64,000 nucleotides of DNA, from NCBI GenBank assembly GCA_030549495.1, contig JAUIRK010000974.1, positions 248,001 through 312,000 on the forward strand, given 5' to 3'. Of the stretch, positions 47,875 through 58,967 are shown one piece after another. How positions within the stretch are numbered: the stretch's first letter is position 1; each line of letters starts with the position of its first letter. The position numbers and the translations under genes were made by a program. The notes beneath the pieces were generated by a model that saw only the letters and a program-made list of their open reading frames with translations, searched no databases and was not told where the DNA came from. The DNA is from Nectonema munidae (taxonomy: Eukaryota > Nematomorpha > Nectonematoida > Nectonematidae).

Positions 47875-48335
47875 GTAGTGAAATAAGTTGGAAATCGCAT
47901 GTTAGTCTTATTCTTGGAAAGTTGAACGTTTTTATTGGTAAATTAAGAGAGTTGAAAAGTGTTTTGCGTGTCAATATAAAGTTATTATTTTATAAGAGTT
48001 GATTTTTACCTCACCTTTTGTATAGCATAATAAACTGGGGGTATGTTGCTAATGATGCTCTACTAAAAATTCAGAAAAAAGTTTCAAGAAGTATATTTTA
48101 TAAACATTATATAGTTTGCATACACCCATTCCTTCTTTCCGTAATAATATTCTCAAGTTTCATGATTTATACAATTTGTACCTTTCGTTCTTCATACATA
48201 AATTCAACCAAAATGAACTTCCATCATCTTTTTGAAACTGGTTCAAGTTTTACCACACCAAAGACCAATCTAATTTGCGCAGACATTCATTTCTACCAAG
48301 ATACAAGCTTTGTAATTAAAAAAAATCTCTGAAGT
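47875..48335 (+). mobile_element. LINE reverse transcriptase C-terminal fragment (CR1/L2-like)
   Basis: SWKSHVSLILGKLNVFIGKL, LLFYKS, FLPHLLYSIINWGYVANDA, then LLKIQKKVSRSIFY. This is the WxxHI...K.s..iG...lY...l.PhL.Y.i..WG...LQKk..R order at the end of CR1/L2-type ORF2. One stop interrupts it. The fragment is short and 5'-truncated. Confidence 0.65.
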
Positions 48336-48339
48336 TTAG

Positions 48340-49760
48340 AGCTTGCAGAACATGGAATGCATTCTTGTGCCATAAGATCATGATAACCGCTTCGACAAAA
48401 AGTGAAGAAATTGCTTTCAAGTCATTTCATTAAAAAAGTATAATATTTGTTGCAATCATTGTTTCTCTTGTTCTCACTCTACATAACTTTTTTTTTGTTT
48501 TTTTTCTTGTACAAAATTTTTGATTCCTTTTTTCAAGTTACATAAGTCACATATTCATATTTATATTTTAAAGTTCTGTTTTTATTCTCTCCATTTTTTG
48601 TAACTGATAAATAGCGTGTTAATTTGATTTTGCGTCTCTATATTTTAACTTCTACTCACACTTATATATCATTTTACTTTCAGCATAATAAAATTTTTTT
48701 GTGTTTCCTATCTTTATCAAAATATGCTATAGATTATCGTAATTGGCTTCCGCCTTGGCGACTCTCAGTATAATATTTAATTCAAATGTTTTGTCTAAGC
48801 GTATTTTGTCCTACTTTAATATAATTTACTCTTTTTGAATTCAATAAATTTCTTCTTCAAGCAGGGTTGCCGAGTTAGTGTGAAAATATCCAACAAAAAG
48901 CCTGCAACTCTAAGAAAATGGAAAGTTTTAAATATTTAAAGCCAACTTTTTTGTCTGACTTTGACTAAAGAAGCATCACTCCATATACAAAAGTACAAAA
49001 AGGAAACTATATTTTCATTTTTTAAAAAATAAAAAAATTTACTCCTATCCCATTAAAATTTTAAATCACTGAATCCATCACCCTGATTGGAATCTACTGG
49101 TAAGGGGCGGGATGCGCGTGTGGTTCAAAATTGAGTGGGCGAATTCATTTATAATGATTTTAACTCGAAAATATCTGATTAATGAATTCATTTTTTGCAT
49201 GAGTTATGTGAAATATGATACTTCGTTTAAATGACTTTAAAGATGGAATTTTTGTCGCGAGGAAAGCGTTAATGCTACGAGAGTGAAGGAGAAAGTGAAC
49301 AGAAACAATAATGGCTAAAACTCTGTACTGATAACATTTGTTTAGGTCGTTTTTCTACGATTAGACCAGCGAAATTAAGTATATTTTAAAATATACTTTT
49401 GATTTTAAAAAATATATAAAATCTAGTAATGGAAACAAGCATTATTAAAAGATTAATTTCAAGCAAATGAAGGTATTTTGGTTCACCATTATATTCAATC
49501 TACCAAACCTAGAAAAACACAAGATTTCATGCAATCATATTGTAATCCAGTGTTTCCCAACGTGGCACATAGAAAATGTGGAGTGTTCCGCAAATGGAAA
49601 TATCTAGAAGTGTTTGCAGATGCTTAAATCGAATATCAAGTCATCTCTTTTTTATATTAAAGATCATTTGGGCTGAGGATGTTTCTTAAAATTCAAAACT
49701 TGTATTGTTAACTTTTAATTTATTCAGTTGTCGGTATCGCATCTATAAGGAAGAATAATC
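48340..49760. other. No gene seen
   Basis: AT-rich sequence. No domain recognised in the short frames. Confidence 0.4.
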
Positions 49761-49769
49761 TTTCATAGC

Positions 49770-49857
49770 TGGACAGATGGGAAGGACGGTCACGATCCGA
49801 AATCGAACACAGACCATCTGGATTGAAACCCTACGCTACTACCACTAGGCCATTCCA
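49770..49857 (-). repeat. tRNA-derived SINE head or tRNA pseudogene
   Basis: On the minus strand TGGCCTAGTGGTAGTAGCG (box A type, 49852-49834) is followed about 30 nt later by GTGTTCGATTTCGGATC (box B type, near 49810-49794), the spacing of a Pol III internal promoter. Sequence between them does not give a good cloverleaf, so a SINE head is more likely than a working tRNA. The SINE body would extend to lower coordinates. Confidence 0.55.
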
Positions 49858-49860
49858 AAG

Positions 49861-51395
49861 AGGAATCTACATTAAAATTTTAGTGTCTGTAAAAAAAGTA
49901 AAAATTCACCTTTATCCCAATCATTCAAACACATTTGACCAAAACAACCAAATTAAGGAAAGATAGGCATCTAAAAATACTTATTTGTGTATTCTTATTG
50001 CAATAAATACTCATTGCGAATGAAGCAAGCAAATGCCCCATTGAATGTAGAAACGAAGTTGAATATTACATGTATTCGTTAAATTCATAAATGTGCTGAC
50101 CATATTCTCGGTGAAGAAAAGGCCAAAATATTTTATTGGATCTTTCACATGGCATTGCCTTTTGGACAGGTGTGGAAAAAGTATGTTTCTTGAATATGTT
50201 CTGCACTTATCATCTTTGTCTACCCAAAAATTCTTTTCCATCTGGTACTTTGAGGGAATCTCTCTCTCTCTTCTTAACCAATTTCTTCTTCTTCATTGCT
50301 GTTTTTTGAAATCAGGTGTTCACATCACTTAGGGAAAAAATATCTGAACCGCTTTCTATCGAGGATAGAGTAGATGGAACAAAATGTTTCAATGCACAAA
50401 TGGTATGCTTTCACTCAGAACAGAGTATTTACTGTCCTTGTTTGCCTCAAGGTGGCAAAAATTTTTCTGTATTGCATTCTTTTTGAATGCAGAGTTAATT
50501 TATTTCAAGTATTGGAAAGCATTGACATGTTTAAATTTTTAAACAAAATTTTTTTCCTTATAACCAATAAGAAAGCCATTTTCAATTCCTATGTTGACCT
50601 CATAAATCAGGGATGATGCATCCCACATGTATAAGATAGGCAGAAAAATTGCTTTATCAATGTTTTCTGAAGACATGACATAATCGTATGGCTAATAATG
50701 CAATCAAAACAAAAATATGCTATCAAATTAGCTTACTTTTATTCTAGTTTAAAGTTTGACCTATAAAAAAATCATTTTGGGCAGTTGTTATATAAATTCT
50801 ATTTAGACGTATAAAATAAAAGCACACTTTTTTATCAGCAATGCTGACGTGCTGCTTTTCAAGTAAAGAAATAAAGTGTAGAAAACATCAGAGTACGTAA
50901 ATGAATAGCATGACTAGCGTGATTTGTTTATTCAAACATATTTTCGATTTCTCATTCCTACTACTAGGTGGCAGTCTCCATCTTATGTAAAAATAAAGAT
51001 ATCTGATTTAATGAAACCTGTCTCTTAGTACAGTTCAAGCCATAACGTGCAAAAGAATCTCACAAAAGTAACCCTTCATGCTCTGCAAAAAAATTTAAAA
51101 ACAGAAAATAACTCCAGCAACTGATTTCATGTGTTTTTGATTCTTGAAAAATATTGTATTGTGCTTGCTTTGATAAATGTATGCTTAAGTACTTATCTTT
51201 ATTCGAAACTTTGGTTTTCTCTCCATCTTTGCAGCATCTTTAAAGTAAGTAAATGTTTCCTTTTTTCTTGGTTATTTATTGAAGTATGTGGAAATACTTT
51301 CAAGGAAATACTGGATATTGGAAAAGGTAAAATACTCTCGAGTATGATAGTTTATAGAGCTGCAATTGTTTCACTAGTACGAAGAAAAAGAGAAG
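49861..51395. other. No gene seen
   Basis: Only short frames on both strands without recognised domains. No repeat ends identified. Confidence 0.4.
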
Positions 51396-51397
51396 TA

Positions 51398-51807
51398 CAG
51401 TAGACACTCGCTAAGTCGGACTATGTGGGCGAGGAGGGTATCCGACTATGTCGATTGTCCAACTTAACAGAGACTCTACTATATATATATATGGTAGAAA
51501 AAAATATTTCAAATTGGACGAATTATTAATTTATGCATAATAATAAATATTTTAAATTCGTATATTTTTTTGCTATGCAACAAAATAATTAAGAACAATT
51601 AACATGAATTAAGAACAATTTAAAAACAGTTCTTATACAAAACAATTACTCATCAGAAGAGTGAAAAGTCCACTCGTAGATGGTTGAGGAGACTGAAAAC
51701 TGGGTGATGCTTGAGGAGAGTCTGAATGACCGCTTGAAAGCCTATGGAGGCAAACATTTGTATTCTCGTTCACGGTCCGACGTATCCAAGTTAACGAGGG
51801 TCTACTG
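51398..51807 (-). mobile_element. Tigger/pogo-type element with transposase tail
   Basis: TA, then CAGTAGACACTCGCTAAGTC at the left, and GTTAACGAGGGTCTACTG followed by TA at the right: pogo/Tigger ends with TA duplication. An extra inverted end occurs at 51441-51480 (CCAACTTAACAGAGACTCTACT), so the first 83 bp also look like a mini-element. On the minus strand 51760-51640 encodes CLHRLSSGHSDSP and SPQPSTSGLFTL, resembling the acidic/Ser-Pro C-terminus of Tigger/jerky transposases. The catalytic domain is absent. Confidence 0.65.
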
Positions 51808-51829
51808 TATTTCAATAAACAAAATCACG

Positions 51830-52320
51830 TTATCAATGCAGTAGCGTTGATTTCGTTTTTTTTATTAAACTAGGTTATTCATTTTTCTATTTGCATATTT
51901 GATACATATTAGTCTTAATATGGGTTAGGTATATTTTATTTTCACTTAATTAACTTTGAAGATTTTGCTTCTCACAAAAAGACCTACTCCGTCCTTCAAA
52001 GGTTAAAGTACAACTTCTCCATGCAATTCTTTTTTTAAAACTCTAAGATTCATTTTTTAATTTCTTTTTAATTCGCGATACATATGTTAAATGTATATTT
52101 TCAAAAGGCAACTTCGTATTGGTTAACTGAATTATCATGTAACAAGAGAAAATCAGCTTGATATATTGTCGCAAATAGTTAAATGGCACACTTTCAAAAT
52201 TTAGTTTCAATGGAGTATATTTCAATTCCTGTATATAAAACAGGTAAACAGTAATCAAAGCATTGATTAAGGTTTTTGCTATTTTCTTGAGAAAAAAATT
52301 TGCCCTCTCCTATAAAAAAT
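51830..52320. other. No gene seen
   Basis: AT-rich. Ends with ATCCTGGGTACGCCACTTCG near 52318, resembling a right-hand hAT terminus, without a confirmed partner. Confidence 0.4.
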
Positions 52321-52380
52321 CCTGGGTACGCCACTTCGTACATCACACAAAGCATCGTTTTACCAAAATGGTTTCATAAA

Positions 52381-53635
52381 ATAGCATTCTACAATTACTG
52401 CGCTTAACGCAATCAGAAACGTCATAACAAATGGATTCAAAAACAAGAAACCACCGAAACGTTCCATAGCATTAACCATGGCACTCGATTTGTCAAAAGC
52501 TTTTTAGACACTGTCCATCTACATAAATTGCACAATACAAACATTCCAAACACAATCACCAAATACATAGCAAACTGCCTAAAAGGAAGAAAACAAAAGG
52601 AGTACCACAAGGAAGAGTCTCTTTTCAACGTATTCTTATCGGACATTCAAAATACACCACCATAAGTTACACTGATATCTTACGCAGATGACATCACTAC
52701 ACTCAACTCATACCAGAAGACACATTGTCGAACAGAGCATACAACCATACTTACAAATAGTACACAAATGGATTAACGAAAACCAACTTAAACTCAATCT
52801 CACCAAAATTACCTCTATCTTTTTCACTCCAAGCTCAGCAGAATACAACACCACACTTAACCCATTTAAGACCAAGCAAAGCAGACGATATCTAAAAAAA
52901 ACGCAGACGATTTATATTCAAAATCATTTAAAAAAGCAGACGAAGATGAAATTACTTATGTTCCAAAATAGGAACATTGGACGTGAATGGGTTAACCTAC
53001 ACCCCGACAACCAAACAATGCCTATGGCTAAAGACATCCAACATAAAGAACCATCAACATTTTGAAAGCGCAGCGTCAACACACACTGGGGTATTAACCC
53101 TACTAACTACATCCAAAATATAAGCAAACACTATATGGTGTCCCATAACACAAACAAGCAGTAGACAAAAATTACAAATGATACAAAGCACAGCTCTCAG
53201 AACAGTAACAGGATGTACATTGTACAACGAAGACAAACACTCAGCATTTACACGATGATACGCACATACTGCATCTAGATCACATGAAACTTCACGCATC
53301 ACAACTCAGACAAAAAACACTACATCCCAACTAAAACAACCTACATGCAAAAAACAAAGAATTCACCATAACATAAACTAAACTTGGACACACACACAAC
53401 TTCAAGCGTAACCAAGTCATTTAAACATAACATGTCAAGAATGCACACACAAATAGTTCAAGGCCATCTTCTACACACAAAAGAAGTCTTAATAAAATCA
53501 CCAACAAATCAACTCCCACGCTCAACAACAGTGAAACCAATACTGAAAGCAACACAAGAAGGTCCACTCTGTCAGTATAGCACACACGACACTCATTTGC
53601 CCAGACTTTCACACCACTAGGGTTTAATGTTTTTT
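52381..53635 (+). mobile_element. Jockey-like LINE ORF2 remnant with an inserted MITE
   Basis: Reverse transcriptase blocks: MALDLSKAFDTVHLHKL (fingers), NTITKYIANCLKGRKQKEY, then ISYADDITTLNS (catalytic YADD), QPYLQIVHKWINENQLKLNL and IFFTPSSAEYNTTLNP. The PQG block is damaged. After the MITE the tail continues (about 53040-53615) with SHNTNKQ..., then MSRMHTQIVQGHLL and CQYSTHDTHL, the Cys/His end of the family. Several stops and frame changes are present, so it is inactive. A TCTCGAGATTT/AAATCTCGAGA hairpin follows at 53649-53692. Confidence 0.8.
52857..52995. mobile_element. 139-bp piggyBac-like MITE inside the LINE
   Basis: TTAA at 52857-52860 then CCCATTTAAGACC. The right end is GGACGTGAATGGG then TTAA at 52992-52995. 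TTAA target duplication and CCC...GGG ends are piggyBac traits. It carries three copies of GCAGACGA(T/A), the motif also repeated in the element at 23780-24029. It splits the LINE frame after EYNTTLN, giving a relative age. Confidence 0.75.
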
Positions 53636-53699
53636 GTCTTTATCCCGTCTCGAGATTTCTCGTGTATATAAACTAAATCTCGAGAAATTTTAAATATTT

Positions 53700-55910
53700 T
53701 TTTTTGTTTTAAAAGATAACTTTAAAGTGATATTGCATGAAAAGGTTATAATTTACACAAGAAATTTAAACTTTATTTGAAAAAAACAATAGAACAAAAC
53801 ATAATCAAGAAAATTTCATTTAACGTTTTTATAATAACTTCTCAAAAAAGTCAAACAAGCAATGCTCTTATCACATAACCTTGTTCTTCATTTTGTGATG
53901 AAAAAATTCTTTCAGACTCAGTAGCTGGAAGAATATTCTTTAGATTTTTGAATCAATTTTCGATTTGAAAAGATATTTTGCCAGTTGTTTCAAAAAGCTG
54001 AAGCTCATCAAATAGATTCTCTCTAACATTCTTTGAAATCCTTTCATTTTACATTTAATTGTAGACTCTGATTTTTCATTCGGATCTTTAAAAATTTTAT
54101 TTTGTGCAAACAAAGTATTGACAACTGTTTCTTTTCAACATCTTATCTATTGCAAAATTTTTAACTTGAGATTTGTCAAGAAGTGAAGAACTTTTTTGAC
54201 ACAATAATTCACTGTAGTTCTCACTCGAATTAAAGTACTCTAGGAGACTTATGCGGTTTTTATTTTTACTCATATTCAATCTTGAAATTTGGGGAAAACG
54301 AAGTATTGAGTGGACTTAGTTCATCAAAAATAAACTATGAAAAATTCTGTTTCTGTAGCATAAATTACATTTTCTTTTAAACAAATTAAAGCTCTCGCCA
54401 TGCAGAATTTAACACCAAGAAACCGTTCTACCATCATAACCAAACTGTTCCATCTTGTTTTGGAATCCAAGAGTAGAAGTTTTTTATATCAACGCTCTTT
54501 TTTTTTTACATAATTCTTTAAAATTTTATTTTTTAAAGGAAACTTTTTAAATATTTTAATAATTTTTCTAAGTTTGCTCAAAGTTTCCATAAAATTTAAG
54601 CTTCTTTCTTTTTCATCACATAAATAATCAAAAGTTGGTGAGATCTCGGAACATAAACCCTACCCTAAAACCGAAAGATCTCTGGGAAACCCGATCAAAG
54701 TGGCAGCATTTCTAATCAGATGGTCTGAGAAGCTGGAAGCCATGTGAGGATTTTACTGGCAGATGTAGGCAAGAAGATGGGTCGCAAATAAGAAAAAAAT
54801 GGTATTATGTTGCTAAGTAAGACCTTTCAAAATCTTGGATAAAATATGAGAAAGGAAATATTCTGTTAATTCAGAAGTGGTTTCTTGGTGTTAAATTCTG
54901 CATGGCAGAGCTGTTTAAAGAAAATGTAATTATCACTACAAAAAACCAGGAAATTTTCGTTTTGTTACGATGAACTAGTCCACTCAATTTTCGATTTGAA
55001 AAGATATTTTGCCAGTTGTTTTCAAAAAGCTGAAGCTCATCAAATAGATTCTCTCTAACATTCTTTGAAATCCTTTCATTTTACATTTAATTGTAGACTC
55101 TGATTTTTCATTCGGATCTTTAAAAATTTTATTTTGTGCAAACAAAGTATTGACAACTGTTTCTTTTCAACATCTTATCTATTGCAAAATTTTTAACTTG
55201 AGATTTGTCAAGAAGTGAAGAACTTTTTTGACACAATAATTCACTGTAGTTCTCACTCGAATTAAAGTACTCTAGGAGACTTATGCGGTTTTTATTTTTA
55301 CTCATATTCAATCTTGAAATTTGGGGAAAACGAAGTATTGAGTGGACTTAGTTCATCAAAAATAAACTATGAAAAATTCTGTTTCTGTAGCATAAATTAC
55401 ATTTTCTTTTAAACAAATTAAAGCTCTCGCCATGCAGAATTTAACACCAAGAAACCGTTCTACCATCATAACCAAACTGTTCCATCTTGTTTTGGAATCC
55501 AAGAGTAGAAGTTTTTTATATCAACGCTCTTTTTTTTTACATAATTCTTTAAAATTTTATTTTTTAAAGGAAACTTTTTAAATATTTTAATAATTTTTCT
55601 AAGTTTGCTCAAAGTTTCCATAAAATTTAAGCTTCTTTCTTTTTCATCACATAAATAATCAAAAGTTGGTGAGATCTCGGAACATAAACCCTACCCTAAA
55701 ACCGAAAGATCTCTGGGAAACCCGATCAAAGTGGCAGCATTTCTAATCAGATGGTCTGAGAAGCTGGAAGCCATGTGAGGATTTTACTGGCAGATGTAGG
55801 CAAGAAGATGGGTCGCAAATAAGAAAAAAATGGTATTATGTTGCTAAGTAAGACCTTTCAAAATCTTGGATAAAATATGAGAAAGGAAATATTCTGTTAA
55901 TTCAGAAGTG
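53700..55910 (-). mobile_element. hAT transposase remnant with tandem 927-bp duplication
   Basis: 53953-54879 and 54984-55910 are direct copies, virtually identical (single-T differences in homopolymers), separated by 104 bp. On the minus strand each encodes LSKLRKIIKIFKKFPLKNKI, LLLLDSKTRWNSLVMMVERF (hAT K-TRWNS block), CMARALICL, then SLLEYFNSSENYSELL. The copy at 53900-53970 adds NILPATESERIFSS, the hAT C-terminal PATxxxSERxFS motif. The 104-bp spacer is a diverged inverted copy of about 54300-54427 (GTTTCTTGGTGTTAAATTCT). Stops interrupt the frames, so it is inactive. Confidence 0.75.
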
Positions 55911-56173
55911 TGCATAACCGACGAAAAGCGTTGGTGCGGTGATTGTGAAAGAAGAAAAAATAACAAAATTTATTAAAGAGAAGATAGATAAATATAAAAT
56001 AGGCAACAAGTGATAACAAATTAGTTCTTGTTTGTCCCCACACGATGGCGCATTCCAATTCGTAGACAAAGGTGATATACACGTAGATGGCGATGCAGAG
56101 AAACCGTAGACATGGAGGGTATGCGTCGTGTTATTGCGAGTGGATGGAAGAGGAGTAAAGAAGGCGTTGTTAA

Positions 56174-57490
56174 TCATTCATCATCGTGGATGTCGTCATC
56201 GATGAAAGGAAGAATCAATAACTTTTGTTGGGTGTAGGCGTTAAATTGGATGTACGTGTGCGTGAAGGGCTTCCACGCGTTGTGCATGTCGTAGTTTCCG
56301 TTCACGTGCTGCCATTGGCATAGTAGAAAGCGGTTGACATCGCCTTCTGTGATTGGCGGACGAGGCATTGCTTGAGGAGAGATGACAGCTTTTTCTGAAA
56401 TATGTCTTTGATATTCTATTAATGGCGGTAAAGCTTTTAGAGGTGGTAAATTTGGAAGGGGGCAGTGCCTGCTGTATATTTCTGCCAAGTCAATCTCCTC
56501 ATCTTCTTCCTCATCTAAATTATTTGCTTTGAAGGACGTTTCTGTGGGAGTAAGTACGGTCTTGACATCTTCCATCTCACTGGTGACGACTATATTGATT
56601 GCGAGATTTTTTTGATCTGTCATTTCACTGTTTCTGTCCAATTCAGAGAGTGCAGAGACATGTGAGGATGAATGTGGAAATTTTGGATAAGTAGAGTTGG
56701 TTTTATTTATGGTGTTACTTAAATGGTCCGCTAACGTTGTCTTTTTGGTGGCATTGCTACCGCTTGTACTATTGGAAGAAGACTGGCTTTTACGAAGCAC
56801 TTCAACCTTTTTTGTTTTAATCTTGATTTTTGGAATGAGCTGTGAAGGTCTTCTATCACAAGCGATGGTGAACGCGTTATCACTTATAACGATTAATTCA
56901 AAGGAGTTCCTTTCAAGGTATTTGCGATTGATTTGAGCGAAAAAGGGTGTGAGAGATGTCTGAGATTTGTGTGTGTGAGAGTCTGCGGTTTTGGCTTGAA
57001 TTTCAGCAGCCAGCTCCGCGGTTGACTTAACTTTACGACTATTTACAAAGATTGACGGCGGTAATAAGGAAGAAATGGTAGCATGTTTATTGCTCACATC
57101 GTGTAATGAGGATGACGAAGATGTACTTTTCATGGAATGGTATTTGGATGATGAAAAAAGGTTTTGACTTTTACCTAATAAATTTCCGTTTGATGTGGTT
57201 TTCAAGTCAGAGGAAAAATTCTTTTTGGGCGTAGAAATGGCATTGGTAGAATGTGGTTTCAAATGATTGTGGCTGGGTTTGTTGAGAGAATGGTGCTCTT
57301 CTTTAGCAACAACAGTGCTGCTTTTCCTCTTGGCATGGCAGTTCGTCTGCGTTACCGGTTTGTTTTGTTCAGGCGTAGAAAGGAGTTGTAAGCGCCACTT
57401 TCGGACGAGATTTTTAGCTCTTCTTCCCAAATCCACATTATTGCTAAGATTCTTGCGCAATTCGTTCACATGCTTGCCAAGACGAGTTTT
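56174..57490 (-). CDS. MED26: Mediator subunit MED26, main exon
   Basis: Encodes 438 residues. It begins KTRLGKHVNELRKNL...RRAKNLVRKWRLQLL, the second half of the TFIIS N-terminal (LW) domain that contacts elongation factors. It is followed by a long Ser/Thr/Lys-rich middle and an acidic stretch (DEEEDEEIDLAEIY). The C-terminus ITEGDVNRFLLCQWQHVNGNYD ends in LLILPFIDDD, matching the MED26 Mediator-binding end (human WxGVNGCxD...LNILPYVCLD). The human WYDWTQ block is only weakly kept (NAWKPFTHTYIQF). The acceptor is a T-run then AG at 57491-57492, phase 0. MED26 links Mediator to TFIID and the super elongation complex. Confidence 0.9.
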   Translation of the reverse strand, partial: KTRLGKHVNELRKNLSNNVDLGRRAKNLVRKWRLQLLSTPEQNKPVTQTNCHAKRKSSTVVAKEEHHSLNKPSHNHLKPHSTNAISTPKKNFSSDLKTTSNGNLLGKSQNLFSSSKYHSMKSTSSSSSLHDVSNKHATISSLLPPSIFVNSRKVKSTAELAAEIQAKTADSHTHKSQTSLTPFFAQINRKYLERNSFELIVISDNAFTIACDRRPSQLIPKIKIKTKKVEVLRKSQSSSNSTSGSNATKKTTLADHLSNTINKTNSTYPKFPHSSSHVSALSELDRNSEMTDQKNLAINIVVTSEMEDVKTVLTPTETSFKANNLDEEEDEEIDLAEIYSRHCPLPNLPPLKALPPLIEYQRHISEKAVISPQAMPRPPITEGDVNRFLLCQWQHVNGNYDMHNAWKPFTHTYIQFNAYTQQKLLILPFIDDDIHDDE

Positions 57491-58892
57491 CTAAAAAAAA
57501 AAGAGAGAAAGAAAATAAATAAAGCTAAAAAACGGTGATATACTCATTGAATAGTATGCAAGCAAGATGTCGACATTAAATTAAAGAAGTTTAATGAGTT
57601 AACTCATGAAGAGATAATAATATAATTAGTCACACGTAAACAAACCCCAAAGATCGTGCTTTTCCACTGGAATTTATTTCGCACCCTAAAGGAACTCATT
57701 TGAGATACAATTTCCAGCACAGTCCAGCCACTCAGAATTAGCTTTGCCGCCCCGTGCTTAGAGTATGGCTACGAGCTTATTTCCAACAATAGACTCGTAA
57801 TTGTATAACTCTCCTCATATGTGAGGGTAATGTTATCTTTGTGTATTTTTAGTGCAATTATTGCTTACGCTTGTTCAAAATAATTTTATTGATTTTGACT
57901 TATTGACTCAAAAACATTTACTTAGTGTAGCGTGCGATCATTTCGAAGTATCCTAAATTTAAATTGATCAAAATTTTTGAAGCTTTGACACTACATCACT
58001 TCTGATTTAGATTAATACACACTCAGGTGATCTCTTAGTTTAATTAGACGATTATTAATTAACATTAAACGTCTACCTTAAAATATTAATGTCAAGTAAA
58101 ATGTCACTTCCTTAAAAATAAAACGTAATATTGTCGATATTTTTGTATGGACCATCTAAAATTTTTTTGGAGGTTCTAGAGTGGCCCATGCATTACTGGT
58201 TGGTGAGCACCGTTTCAATTCAATAAATATGTCAACTTATAATTCAATAATTCATGGCTTCCCCTGTCAAAGCAGTAGTTACCTCATTTGATCCAAGAAA
58301 AAGAAATTTTATACAAAAGTACCTCAACCAGAAAAAATGAAATTTGCCAACTTTATATCATTCCATTGAAAAGATAACAGACGATTAGCCTTCAACATTC
58401 TGCCCCTCAAAGGAAAAAAGTTAAAATGACGACACGAGGATAAAGAACATGAATTATTGAATGGATGCGAAAATTAGATAACTTCGTGATTCAACTAAAT
58501 TGTAAATTATGTGTGCACATATTCCACGCTTTATAAACCTTTTTTAGGTATGCGCCCAAATAGAAAATTGCAAATTCTTATTAATACGTCAAAATCATTG
58601 GTGGAAAATATACAGATTTTGGATACACATGGACTGAATTATGTATGAGCTGTAGAATAGTGAAATCAAGAAAGGAAGATATAAGATGAAATGAATCAAA
58701 ATGTGACGACAGCTCAGAAAGTAAAGATATATGCATTATATGTATGATTTGAAAAAAGTATCAAGGACCCATTTAAAATCTTCTTTGTCCAATTAGGGCT
58801 GTTCGGACTTGCTTAAAACCCGAGATTTAGACAAATTGATTGGATATCCACGAATGACAGAAGGTTGATTGAAGGAATCAAAGTAAACATAC
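57491..58892 (-). other. MED26 intron (1.4 kb)
   Basis: GTATGT donor at 58892 and poly-T-AG acceptor at 57491. No gene or clear repeat inside. Confidence 0.8.
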
Positions 58893-58967
58893 CTCGAGAA
58901 TCTCTCTGGTGATAACCATATTTTCCAGGAGTGCCAACGATTCCACAACAATCTGCATGTTTGTTAC
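58893..58967 (-). CDS. MED26: MED26, upstream exon
   Basis: 75 bp, 25 codons reading VTNMQIVVESLALLENMVITREILE, which joins the main exon exactly in phase to give ITREILE-KTRLGKHVNEL (human ITKEALE-ETRLGKLINDV). The acceptor is TTTTTCAAG at 58968. An ATG lies 9 nt into the exon (58958). Either translation starts there, losing the first helix of the LW domain, or a further coding exon lies upstream: V-T-N-M aligns with human I-R-N-M, which favours the latter. That exon was not found up to 60.5 kb. Confidence 0.85.

Noticed and set aside
49770-49857. Functional tRNA gene
   Set aside because: Promoter boxes are present but the sequence between them does not give a convincing cloverleaf.
52688-53065. 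125-residue frame treated as a separate gene
   Set aside because: It is part of the LINE reverse transcriptase, with the inserted MITE translated in the middle.
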